The translations under genes were made by a program, and so were the position numbers. DNA of 64,000 bases from Azoarcus sp. KH32C (GTDB lineage Bacteria; Pseudomonadota; Gammaproteobacteria; Burkholderiales; Rhodocyclaceae), in the NCBI RefSeq assembly GCF_000349945.1, contig NC_020516.1, positions 2,356,001 to 2,420,000 of the forward strand, in the 5' to 3' direction. This document shows positions 8,698-25,402 of this stretch, one piece after another. The notes under the pieces are model-generated. The model was not told the origin of the DNA, did not search any database, and worked only from the letters and a program-made list of their open reading frames with translations. Position 1 is the first letter of the stretch. Every line of letters starts with the position of its first letter.

Positions 8698-9309
8698 TGA
8701 GCGAAGGTGGTGGCGCGAAGATCCGGCTGTTTCTCGTCGATGACCATCAACTCGTCCGCGACGGGTTGAGGGCGCGGCTCGGGGATATCGAGGAGTTCGA
8801 GATCGTCGGCGAAGCGGCGAGCGGCAAGGAGGCGCTGGCGGCGGTCGAAAGCCTGCGTCCGGACCTGGCCCTGGTCGATGTCGGCCTGCCGGACATGACC
8901 GGCATCGAGCTGACCTCCGCGCTCGGGGAGCGCTGTCCGGTGCTGCGGGTGCTGATCCTGAGCATGTACGACAGCCAGGGCTACGTGATGTCGGCGATGC
9001 GGGCGGGCGCGCGCGGCTATGTGCTGAAGGATGCGCCCTCGAGCGAGATCATCGCGGCGATCCGGGCGGTGGCGGCGGGCGGCGCCTACTTCAGCAGTGC
9101 GTTGACGGCCGCGTTGGCGACTCCTCAGGCAGAAGACAACGCCTTGACGGAACGCGAGCGCGAGGTGCTGATCCTCGTCGCGCAGGGCGACAGCAACAAG
9201 CGCATCGCGCAGAAGCTCGACGTCAGCGTGCGCACCGTCGAGACGCATCGCCTGAACCTGCGCCGCAAGCTCGGCATCGAGACGGCGGCAGGGCTGGCAG
9301 CTTATGCGC

Positions 9310-9335
<26 letters not shown>
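8697..9335 (+). CDS. LuxR/NarL-type response regulator
   Basis: 212 residues. Receiver domain at about 8-125 with acidic pocket VDDHQ, phosphorylation site in LALVDVGLPD near residue 60 and the lysine in YVLKDA; then a GerE/LuxR helix-turn-helix at about 145-205 (ALTEREREVLILVAQGDSNKRIA and VSVRTVETHRLNLRRKL). Its start overlaps the stop of the kinase at 7327, so they form one two-component pair. The palindromes at 7235-7266 are a plausible target. The gene ends converging on, and overlapping by 26 bases, the last kinase of the large minus-strand operon. Confidence 0.9.
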
Positions 9336-15283
<5,948 letters not shown>

Positions 15284-15287
<4 letters not shown>

Positions 15288-17392
15288 AGCGCCATTATAG
15301 GAGCGTGCTCGTGGGCCTCCGCGGGCGCAGTGGAGGCGTCGGGGGGCGTTCCCGGTGGTCGGGTCGAATCTGCGCCCGTCGCGTCGCGGGCGTCCGGCAG
15401 GGTGACGGTAAAGGTGCTGCCGTGGCCCGGGTCGCTCACGACATGGATGTCGCCGCCCATCGCCTCGACGAGCCGTTTGCAGACGACGAGCCCGATGCCG
15501 CTGCCTTCGATGCTGCCGTTCTGCGCGCCGAGCCGGTTGAAAGGTTCGAAGAGCTGGGCCTGTTGTTCGGGCGCGATGCCTTGGCCGGTGTCGGACACCA
15601 TGATCCGCAGGTGGCCGTTGGCGTCGAGCTCGCTGTGGACGCGGACGAGGCCGCCTTGCCGGTTGTACTTGATGGCGTTCGACAGCAGGTTCAGCACGAT
15701 CTGCTTCAAGAACTGATGGTCCGCCTCGACGGCGAGGCCCTGGTCGCCGCTCGACTCGATCTTCACCTCGTTGCGCTGCGCGAGCGGCGAGACCATCCCG
15801 ATGCAATCGGCAATCAAGTCGCTGCAGGCGATCGTCTCGAGCTGGAGTTCGATGCGTCCGGATTCGATCTTCGACAGATTGAGGATGTCGTTGATCAGGT
15901 GGAGCAGGAGGTCGCCAGCCTTCAGGATCTGGTCCACGCTTTCGCGGTGCGTGGGAGCCAGATGGCGGTCCATGGCGATCAGCTGCGCGAAGCCGAGCAC
16001 CGCGTTCATCGGTGTGCGCAATTCGTGCGACATGCTGGACAGGAATTCCGACTTCGCCCGGTTCGCGCGGTCGGCATCCTCCTTCGCCGCGACCAGCGCG
16101 TCGGCGGCCCGCTTGCGCTCGGTGACGTCGAGGCCCACCGACATGACGTATTTCGGCCGTCCGTCCGGCTCCGTCAGGACGCTGTTCGACCAGGCGATCT
16201 CGTAGACCCGTCCGTCCTTGGCGACGAGGCTGCCTTCGAAACGGCCGTGATGGCCGCGGGCGACGAGGCGGGCGAAGGATTCGACGGTGCGCGGAATTTC
16301 GGCCTCCGGCGCGGCGACGTCCCACAGGCGCTTGCCGAGCACTTCTCCAGCGCTGTAACCCGTGAGCTCTTCACAGGCGCGATTGAAGCGGACGATGTTC
16401 CCGACCGGATCGAACACGATCGACAAGGCATTGGTGTTGTCGATCAGGCCGGTGATGAAATTGCGTTCGGTGCTGAGTGCGAGGTTCGCTTCCTTGAGCT
16501 TGCGCGCAGCATGGGCATTGCGCCCCCAGAACCAGAAGGCGACGGCGACCAGCGCAGTGATCGCAACACCGCTGGCGAGAAAGAGGTCGGAGAAGGGGCC
16601 ACGCTGTACCGCCGCATCGTTCGGCCAGATCCGGAACTGCCAGCCGGCGTCGTCGTTGATCACGAACTTGCGCACCTGCGCTTGCGCCCGGCTGGATTGG
16701 GGTGGGACGCCGCGGCGGAACACGCTCTCGCCACCCAGCGTCACTTCGAGCCCGAAGCTCAGCGAGTCGATTTCCCGGCTCAAGGGGTCCAGGAGTTCGT
16801 CGACGCGAAAGACGGCGACGAGATAGCCGTCGGCTTGCCGGCCGACCGTCAGCGCGCGCGTGATCAGCAGGCCCCGTCCGCCCTGGACCAGATTGATCGG
16901 GCCGGTGACGATCGGCGCCGCCGAAGCCCGCGCACGCTCCAGCATCCGGTAGCGGATCGGGTCCCGCGAGTTGTCGAGACCGATGGCCGCTTCGTTGCCG
17001 CGCTCGGGCACGACCCACCGTACGCGGCCCTGTGTGTCGACCCACTGCAGCGCCAGGAATCCCTGCAGATCGGCGACATAGTTGGCGGCATCTTGTTCCC
17101 ACTGCGCGTGTGGCGTGCCGCCAGCAACCTCCCAACGCTTCGCCATCCGTTCGAGGGCGGTGATCCGTTGCTGCAGCGAATCGGCAAAACGTTGGCCGAG
17201 TCCGGTGGTTTCCGCGTCCAGGAGGCGGCTTTGGCGCTCTTCGATCAGCAGTTCCAGGCCGTTCCACAGCAGCAGCGTCAGCGCGAGCTGTCCGACGACG
17301 ACGACGGCTGCGATCCAGCGGCGCGGCGATGTGATCCACCGGACCTTCTGTCGGAACGTGGCCGCGATGTCGAGACTGAGCGATGTCACCAT
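15284..17392 (-). CDS. Membrane histidine kinase CHASE-PAS-HisKA-HATPase
   Basis: 702 residues. Helices at about 25-47 and about 280-300 enclose a periplasmic CHASE-type domain (RITALERMAKRWEV, LDNSRDPIRYRMLERAR, GPINLVQGGRGLLITRAL). A PAS domain follows at about 320-440 (FDPVGNIVRFNRACEELTGY), then HisKA with MSHELRTPMNAVLGFAQ (His near 454) and HATPase with DTGQGIAPEQQ and GSGIGLVVCKRLVEAMGG. Unlike its neighbours it has no receiver; the last about 35 residues are a Pro/Ala-rich tail. ATG at 17392 lies 5 bases after the upstream stop. It probably passes phosphate to one of the receivers encoded next to it. Confidence 0.85.
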
Positions 17393-17397
17393 GGCCG

Positions 17398-19605
<2,208 letters not shown>

Positions 19606-19647
19606 GTTGTTATGTCTCTGCTTGTCGTGGGGGCGGCTTCTTCGCGC

Positions 19648-20766
19648 TCAATCGTCTGCCGTGGCCGTACATTCTTCCGGCACGTGGATCGCCGTTTCGC
19701 CGACCGGTTCGGCATGCTGCTGCATCACGCGCAGCGTTTCCGGCAGCGTGTCGTGGAAGAGCGTCACCAGTTGCGGATCGAGGTGGGAGCCGGCCATGCG
19801 GTGGATCTCCGCCAGCGCGTCCTCGACCGGCCAGGCGCGCTTGTAGGGGCGCTCCGAAGTCAGCGCGTCGAAAACGTCGGCGACCGCCGTGACGCGCGCG
19901 GCGAGCGGGATGTCGGTGCTGCCGATGCCGTGCGGGTAGCCCGTGCCGTCCCACTTTTCGTGATGGCTCAGGGCGATGTTGCGCGCCATGTTCATCAGTT
20001 CCGAGTCGTGGCCGGACAGGATCTCCGCGCCGATCACCGTATGCGTGCGCATGATCTTCCACTCCTCCGCGTCGAGCTTGCCGCGCTTGAGCAGGATCGC
20101 GTCGGGGATGCCGATCTTGCCGATGTCGTGCATCGGGCTGGCGTTGAGGATCAGTTCGCAGTCGGATGCGGGGAGTCCCGCATGGCGGGCGAGGTTCGCC
20201 GAGATCTTGCTCATGCGCAGGATGTGCAGGCCGGTCTCGTTGTCGCGGTATTCGGCGGCCCGCCCGAGCCGGCGCACGACTTCGAGACGTGTCTCGGTGA
20301 CTTCGCAGGTGCGCGCGCGCACCGTCTCCTCGAGCGCCTCCTTCTGCTGCTTGAGCCGGCTTTCGAGCACGCGCATCTGCAGCATGTTGCGGATGCGGGA
20401 GAGCACTTCTAGGCATTCGAAGGGCTTGGTGATGAAGTCGCGGGCGCCTGAGTCGAGCGCGCGCAGGCGGGTGGGCATGTCGGGCTGGGCGGTGAGGATC
20501 AGCACAGGCGGGAGGTTCTCGGGGTCCATGTCGGCGAGCGCGCGCATCACGTCGAAGCCGTCCATGTGCGGCATGCGCAGGTCGAGCAGGATCAGGTCCT
20601 GCGGTTCGCGGCACTGGATTGCGAGTGCATTGCGCGGGTCGGTGGTCGAGGTGACGCGAGTGCAGCCTTGCGTCTTGAGGAGCTTTTCGAGCAGCAGGAC
20701 GTTGGCCGATTCGTCATCGACGATCAGGATCCTGGCATTGGTCAGTTCGGGGGCCCATGCTTTCAT
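19648..20766 (-). CDS. Response regulator with HD-GYP cyclic-di-GMP phosphodiesterase domain
   Basis: 372 residues. Receiver at about 12-130 (acidic pocket VDDES, Asp in LILLDLRMPHMDG near 58), a coiled linker, then an HD-GYP domain at about 160-350. The catalytic markers are present: HILRMSKISANLARHAG, HDIGKIGIPD near 212, HHEKWDGTGYP near 272. HD-GYP enzymes hydrolyse cyclic-di-GMP to GMP or pGpG, so phosphorylation of the receiver is expected to lower the second messenger. It starts 3 bases after the stop of the PP2C regulator, so the two are coupled. Confidence 0.9.
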   Translation of the reverse strand: MKAWAPELTNARILIVDDESANVLLLEKLLKTQGCTRVTSTTDPRNALAIQCREPQDLILLDLRMPHMDGFDVMRALADMDPENLPPVLILTAQPDMPTRLRALDSGARDFITKPFECLEVLSRIRNMLQMRVLESRLKQQKEALEETVRARTCEVTETRLEVVRRLGRAAEYRDNETGLHILRMSKISANLARHAGLPASDCELILNASPMHDIGKIGIPDAILLKRGKLDAEEWKIMRTHTVIGAEILSGHDSELMNMARNIALSHHEKWDGTGYPHGIGSTDIPLAARVTAVADVFDALTSERPYKRAWPVEDALAEIHRMAGSHLDPQLVTLFHDTLPETLRVMQQHAEPVGETAIHVPEECTATADD

Positions 20767-20769
20767 GAT

Positions 20770-22467
20770 CTAGTCCTGCAGAGCGTAATCAACGATGGCT
20801 TCGTTGCCGCATCCGGCGTAACGAAGCGAACTGGCAAGCCTGCTTGCGAGCGCGATGCCGCGGCCGTGCGGCAGCTCGTTCGTCTGACACGTGCGGGCCG
20901 TGTGGCGGGCATGATCGAATCCCTTGCCGCTGTCGGCGATGCGGATCTGGAGAAGGCGCTTGCCGCCCTCGATGAACTGCGAGAACTGGACGTCGATGGC
21001 GCCTTGCTGCAGTTCCGCGAGGCGCTGCGAGCGTTCCCGATGGAAGGCTTCGTAACCTTCGGGGCGCTGCTTGAGTGCGGAGTCGAGCCGCAGCAGGCCG
21101 TGGTCGATGGCGTTCGTGCAGAGCTCGTTGAGGATCAGCAGCAGTTCGCCGAATTCGTTTGCGCCGAGGCTCAACTGGTTCAGCCACCGCGTCAGCAAGG
21201 GCTGGACCGCCTGTTCGCGGATTTCGGCCGCGCCGAAGTGCAGGTGCAGGCTCCAGTTGCTGGCGTTGAATTGCGGCGTCTCGATCGACGGATGCGAGTG
21301 GTTGCAGGGTTGGTGCAGCGCGCCGGTGCAGGCGATTGCGGCGAGCGAGAGGTCGTCGTGGTTGTCGCGACCGCCGAGGTGGGCGGTGACGGCATCGACG
21401 ATCGCCGCGAAGCTGTCGTCGCCGCCATTGTGAGCGATCGCGTCGAGCAGGCGCGTGCGTCCGAAGGGTTCGCCGGCCGGGTTTTCGGCGTCGATGAGGC
21501 CGTCCGAGCACAGCAGCATTTCCCCTTGTTCGCTCCAGTGCCAGTTTTCGAGGCAGGGTTCGAACTCGGCATCGGAGAGAATGCCGAGCGGTGGATGGCG
21601 CGAGGGCCATTCGTAGGCGACGCCGCGATCGGCACCGACGAACAACACCGTGGGGATGCCGCCGTTCCAGACCTCGATCTGGTGGCGGTAGCGGTCGATG
21701 CTCACCGCGGCGGCGGCGACGAAACGGTTTGCCGGCAGCAGGCCATGCAGCTTGTTGTTGATCTCGCGCACGATGCTGCCGATGTCGTAGCCGCGGCGCG
21801 TCATCATGTAGAAGGTGTCGATCGCCGGAATCACGCTGATCGCGGCGGCGAGCCCGTGGCCCGTGCTGTCGGCGATCAGCGCGTGGAGCGTGCCGGTGGG
21901 CGAGCAGGCCTGGGCGATGACGTCGCCGGAGAGGTGGCGCGCGGGTTTGATCCAGCGTTTCAGCGGGCCGGTGAGGCAGTCGCTGTAGCCGACGATGTGG
22001 TCCAGGATGTGCCGCGTGAATTGCTGTTCCTGCTCGTTGTTGTCGCGATACGCGGCCAGCCGTGCGGCATTGTCGGCGATGTGCGCCTGCATGTCGGCGA
22101 TGCGGCGCATCACCTCGATCTTGGCGCGCAGCATCGCGAGGCTGACGGGCTTGGTGAGGTAGTCGTCGCCGATGCCGAGGCCTTCGAGCTGCTCAGTCTC
22201 GCTGCTTTTCGCCGACAGGAAGATGATCGGCAGCCAGCGCGTGCCGCACAGCGCGCGGATCTCGGCCGCCGCGGCGTAGCCGTCCATCACCGGCATCATG
22301 ACGTCCATGAGCGCCACGTCGGGCAACTGCTCGCGGCAGGCATCGACCGCCTCGCGGCCGTTCGACGCGCACACCGCTTCGTGGCCGAGGGTGCTCACGA
22401 AGCGGCTGATCAGGCTGCGGTTGGCCTCGATGTCGTCGACCACGAGGATGCGTAGTCTGGAAGACAT
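20770..22467 (-). CDS. Response regulator REC-PP2C (SpoIIE/RsbU-like)-HATPase
   Basis: 565 residues. Receiver at about 5-125 (VDDIEAN, Asp in VALMDVMMPVMDG near 53); PP2C/SpoIIE phosphatase at about 165-380 (HLSGDVIAQ, LIADSTGHGLAAAISV, LLCSDGLIDAEN, HDDLSLAAI supply the metal-binding aspartates); and a C-terminal GHKL ATPase of the anti-sigma type at about 400-560 (LILNELCTNAIDHGLL as N-box, then DSGKGFDHAR and GRGIALASRLASSL). Phosphatase and kinase of a partner-switching pair are thus fused in one chain. The target is almost certainly the STAS protein encoded 2 bases upstream. No sigma factor is encoded nearby. Confidence 0.88.
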   Translation of the reverse strand: MSSRLRILVVDDIEANRSLISRFVSTLGHEAVCASNGREAVDACREQLPDVALMDVMMPVMDGYAAAAEIRALCGTRWLPIIFLSAKSSETEQLEGLGIGDDYLTKPVSLAMLRAKIEVMRRIADMQAHIADNAARLAAYRDNNEQEQQFTRHILDHIVGYSDCLTGPLKRWIKPARHLSGDVIAQACSPTGTLHALIADSTGHGLAAAISVIPAIDTFYMMTRRGYDIGSIVREINNKLHGLLPANRFVAAAAVSIDRYRHQIEVWNGGIPTVLFVGADRGVAYEWPSRHPPLGILSDAEFEPCLENWHWSEQGEMLLCSDGLIDAENPAGEPFGRTRLLDAIAHNGGDDSFAAIVDAVTAHLGGRDNHDDLSLAAIACTGALHQPCNHSHPSIETPQFNASNWSLHLHFGAAEIREQAVQPLLTRWLNQLSLGANEFGELLLILNELCTNAIDHGLLRLDSALKQRPEGYEAFHRERSQRLAELQQGAIDVQFSQFIEGGKRLLQIRIADSGKGFDHARHTARTCQTNELPHGRGIALASRLASSLRYAGCGNEAIVDYALQD

Positions 22468-22469
22468 GA

Positions 22470-22778
22470 TCAGTCGATCCTGAACATGCGGCCGAAATTC
22501 GCGACTTCGAGCACCTGCTTCACCATGCCGCGGGCGCCGGAGAGAACGACCTCGCTGCGCGCGTTGCCGGCGGCCTTCTCGCGCAGCAGGAGCAGCATGC
22601 CCAGCGCCGAGCTGTCGAGGTAGTCGACGCGGCTGAGATTGACGACGATCTGGCGAGCGTCCTCAAGGTTGAGCGCTTCTTCCGAGCACTTGCGAAATTC
22701 GGCGTGCAGGCTGAAATCGAAGCGCCCGTGGATAGCGAGAATCGCCTGGTTGTCCTGGCGGGTCAGTCTCACGGTCAT
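22470..22778 (-). CDS. STAS-domain anti-sigma factor antagonist-like protein
   Basis: 102 residues forming a single STAS domain. The phosphorylatable serine motif VDYLDSSALGMLLLL lies near residues 50-64 (SpoIIAA-like DSSALG), preceded by RQIVVNLSRV. The protein should be phosphorylated by the HATPase part and dephosphorylated by the PP2C part of the next gene product, a classic partner switch. Its position between cheB and that gene, with 36 and 2 bases of spacing, ties partner switching to the chemotaxis operon. As I recall, Vibrio cholerae chemotaxis cluster III carries a comparable STAS/SpoIIE pair. Confidence 0.9.
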   Translation of the reverse strand: MTVRLTRQDNQAILAIHGRFDFSLHAEFRKCSEEALNLEDARQIVVNLSRVDYLDSSALGMLLLLREKAAGNARSEVVLSGARGMVKQVLEVANFGRMFRID

Positions 22779-22814
22779 GGTGTCTCTCTCCTGGCGGTCT
22801 TAGTGTTGGGCTTC

Positions 22815-23888
22815 TTATACGCGGATACTGCGTTGCGCCCCGCGTGCGAAGCGCGACAGCATCCGTCCGGCGATTTCTTCGAGCGGCGCCACTTCCGCAG
22901 CGGCGCCGAGGGCGATGGCTTCGCGCGGCATGCCGAAGACGACGCAGCTCGCTTCGTCCTGCGCGATCGTGTGCGCGCCGCGATTGCGCATCTCGAGCAG
23001 CCCTGCGGCACCGTCCTTGCCCATGCCGGTCAGGATCACGCCGACCGCGTTGCCGCCGGCGCAATTGGCCGCGGAGCGGAAGAGGGCGTCGACAGACGGC
23101 CGGTGGCGGTTCACCGGCAGACCTGCGTTCAGCTCGACCGTGTAGTTGGCGCCGCTGCGGGCGAGGAGCAGGTGCGAGTGGCCGGGGGCGATATAGCAGT
23201 GCCCCGGCAGTATCCGCTCGCCATGTTCGGCTTCCTTCACGTGCACGCGGCAGATCGAATCGAGCCGCCGCGCGAAGGTCTGGGTGAAGCCCGGCGGCAT
23301 GTGCTGGGCGACGAGGATCGCGGGCGCATCCGCCGGCATGCGCATGAGCACGTCGCGCAAGGCTTCGGTGCCGCCCGTCGAGGCGCCCATGATCATCAGT
23401 TTTTCGGTTGAGGTGATCGGGTCGGCGACGGCCGGCAGGATCGCGTCCGCAGTGTGGCTCGCCGACACCGCGAGCGCCCGCTTGCGCAGCTTCGCCGTCG
23501 CCGCGGCGCGGATCTTGTCGCCGAGTTCGTCGGCATACGCCGACAAGCCGCGTTCGATGTCCATGCGCGGCTTGGCGATGTAATCGACGGCGCCCAGTTC
23601 CAGAGCCCGCAGCGTGACCTCCGAGCCGCGCTCGGTCAGCGACGACACCATCACCACCGGCATCGGCCGCAGCCGCATCAGGCGGCCGAGGAACTCGAGG
23701 CCGTCCATGCGCGGCATCTCGATGTCGAGCGTGATCACGTCCGGGCTCAGGCGCTTGACCAGGTCGCGCGCGTAGATCGGGTCGGCCGCGGTGCCGACGA
23801 CCTCGATCCCCGGCTGTGCGGAGAGGATCTCGCGCAGCACCTGGCGCACCAGCGCGGAGTCGTCGACGATCAGGACCTTGATAGTCAT
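22815..23888 (-). CDS. cheB: Chemotaxis protein-glutamate methylesterase/deamidase CheB
   Basis: 357 residues. Receiver at about 1-125 (VDDSALVR, Asp in VITLDIEMPRMDG near 57) and methylesterase domain at about 165-350 with the catalytic triad: Ser in GASTGGTEAL, His in VAQHMPPGFT and Asp in GMGKDGAAG. It removes methyl groups from chemoreceptor glutamates when phosphorylated by CheA. It follows cheD by 15 bases in the operon. Confidence 0.95.
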   Translation of the reverse strand: MTIKVLIVDDSALVRQVLREILSAQPGIEVVGTAADPIYARDLVKRLSPDVITLDIEMPRMDGLEFLGRLMRLRPMPVVMVSSLTERGSEVTLRALELGAVDYIAKPRMDIERGLSAYADELGDKIRAAATAKLRKRALAVSASHTADAILPAVADPITSTEKLMIMGASTGGTEALRDVLMRMPADAPAILVAQHMPPGFTQTFARRLDSICRVHVKEAEHGERILPGHCYIAPGHSHLLLARSGANYTVELNAGLPVNRHRPSVDALFRSAANCAGGNAVGVILTGMGKDGAAGLLEMRNRGAHTIAQDEASCVVFGMPREAIALGAAAEVAPLEEIAGRMLSRFARGAQRSIRV

Positions 23889-23903
23889 CGCAAAACGCGC
23901 CGA

Positions 23904-24515
23904 TCAGCTGAAGAGCTCGACATCGCCGCCGAAGCGCGTGCGGGCGAGGCGCGTTTCGTAATCCTCTTCGCGCCGCGCGATGGTGTCGTTGTTGAGGCGC
24001 CGCAGCTTCTTCACGAGCACGCGACCGGTCCGGGGGAAGAAGTACACCTTGCGCGGGCAGTCGTCGAGGAGATCGCTCGCCGCGACCTTCAGGCCCTCGA
24101 GCTTCATGTATTCGGTCGCGAAGCGCGCGTTGCGTTCGCCGACGTTGGTGACGTTGAAACCCTTGATCACCTTGCCGCCGCCGAAGAGCTTCACCTCGAA
24201 GCGCTCCCGGCTCGCACCGCGTTTGACGAGGTCGTTGATCAGCACCTCCATCGCGTAGGTGCCGTAGCACGCGGCCGAGGAGACCGGCGTAGCACCATCG
24301 TTGCGTTCGTGCGGCAGCATGAAGTGATTCATGCCGCCGATGCCCAGCAGCGGGTCGCGGATGCAGGCCGACACGCAGGAACCGAGCACGGTGACGATGA
24401 CGATTTCGCGGTCCGTCGTGTGGTAGTCCCCGGGCAGGATCTTGACCGCATCGATGTTGAAGATCGGGTCGAAATACCGGTTGGGGCCGGGCGGCGTGTC
24501 GAAATCGCGTTTCAT
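23904..24515 (-). CDS. cheD: Chemoreceptor glutamine deamidase CheD
   Basis: 203 residues. Catalytic Cys in TVLGSCVSACI near residue 51 and His in GGMNHFMLPH near 68, followed by ACYGTYAMEVLINDL and KLFGGGKVIKGFNVTNVGERNA, all typical of CheD. It deamidates receptor glutamines and can bind CheC-type phosphatases; no cheC or cheZ is in the window. ATG at 24515 was preferred to a longer open frame because homologous sequence begins there. The C-terminus GGDVELFS resembles the tail of the receptor at 30498 (GDIELF). Confidence 0.92.
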   Translation of the reverse strand: MKRDFDTPPGPNRYFDPIFNIDAVKILPGDYHTTDREIVIVTVLGSCVSACIRDPLLGIGGMNHFMLPHERNDGATPVSSAACYGTYAMEVLINDLVKRGASRERFEVKLFGGGKVIKGFNVTNVGERNARFATEYMKLEGLKVAASDLLDDCPRKVYFFPRTGRVLVKKLRRLNNDTIARREEDYETRLARTRFGGDVELFS

Positions 24516-24525
24516 GATCGTCCGC

Positions 24526-25371
24526 TCAATGCCGGATGGGCTCGTAAATGGTCTTGCCGCGCAGCCGAAAGAGATCGTGGGCATTGTGGAAGTTCTCCGA
24601 GTGTCCGGCGAACAGCAGACCGTGGGGGGCGAGCAGCGGAACGAAGCGCTCAAGGATGCGGCGCTGCGTCGGCTTGTCGAAATAAATCATCACATTGCGG
24701 CAGAAGATCGCATCGAGCGGCCCCTCGACCGACCAGCGCGGATCGAGCAGGTTGATCTGGTCGAATTCGATCAGGTTGCGCAGCTCCGGCCGCACCCGGG
24801 CGAGACCTTCGTTGCGCCCCGTGCCGCGGTTGAAGTGGCGCTTCAGCGTCGCCGCGGGGAGCTTTTCGACGCGGTCGAGCGGATAGATGCCCGCCCGCGC
24901 GCGCGTCAGCACCTGCGTGTCGAGGTCGGTCGCGAGGATGCGCGCGGGCGGTGTGTTGGAGCCGTAGGCGTCGGCGAGCGTGATCGCGATGGAGTAGGGC
25001 TCCTCGCCCGTCGACGCCGCCGCGCACCACACCCGCAGGCCCTTCGGCCGCTTGCGCGCGAGCTCGGCGAGCACCGGGAAATGGTGCGGCTCGCGGAAGA
25101 AGGAGGTCAGGTTCGTCGTCAGTGCGTTGACGAACTGCTCCCACTCCCGCCCGTCGTCCTGTTCCAACAGCGCGAGGTAATCGGAGAAGCGTTCCAGCGC
25201 GTTGGCCCGCAGGCGTCGCGCGATCCGGCTGTAGACCATGTCGCGCTTCTTCTCCGACAGCGAGATGCCGGCGTGGTCATAGATGAGCTGGCGGATGCGC
25301 GCGAAATCGCGATCCGTATAGTCGAACTCCCGCTCTTTATCGATCACTTCCGGCATGGGTCGGGGCGTCAT
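24526..25371 (-). CDS. cheR: Chemoreceptor methyltransferase CheR
   Basis: 281 residues. The N-terminal helical domain has the family pattern FARIRQLIYDHAGISLSEKK, then TTNLTSFFREPHHF; the SAM-binding motif is VWCAAASTGEEPYSIAI near residue 120, followed by FCRNVMIYFDK near 230. It methylates receptor glutamates using S-adenosylmethionine. The cheR-cheD-cheB order and 10-15 base spacing indicate one adaptation module. The upstream receptor carries a CheR-tethering type pentapeptide at its C-terminus. Confidence 0.94.
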   Translation of the reverse strand: MTPRPMPEVIDKEREFDYTDRDFARIRQLIYDHAGISLSEKKRDMVYSRIARRLRANALERFSDYLALLEQDDGREWEQFVNALTTNLTSFFREPHHFPVLAELARKRPKGLRVWCAAASTGEEPYSIAITLADAYGSNTPPARILATDLDTQVLTRARAGIYPLDRVEKLPAATLKRHFNRGTGRNEGLARVRPELRNLIEFDQINLLDPRWSVEGPLDAIFCRNVMIYFDKPTQRRILERFVPLLAPHGLLFAGHSENFHNAHDLFRLRGKTIYEPIRH

Positions 25372-25402
25372 GAGTCAGCGTGCTGGGTGGCCAAGCGCGG
25401 AA

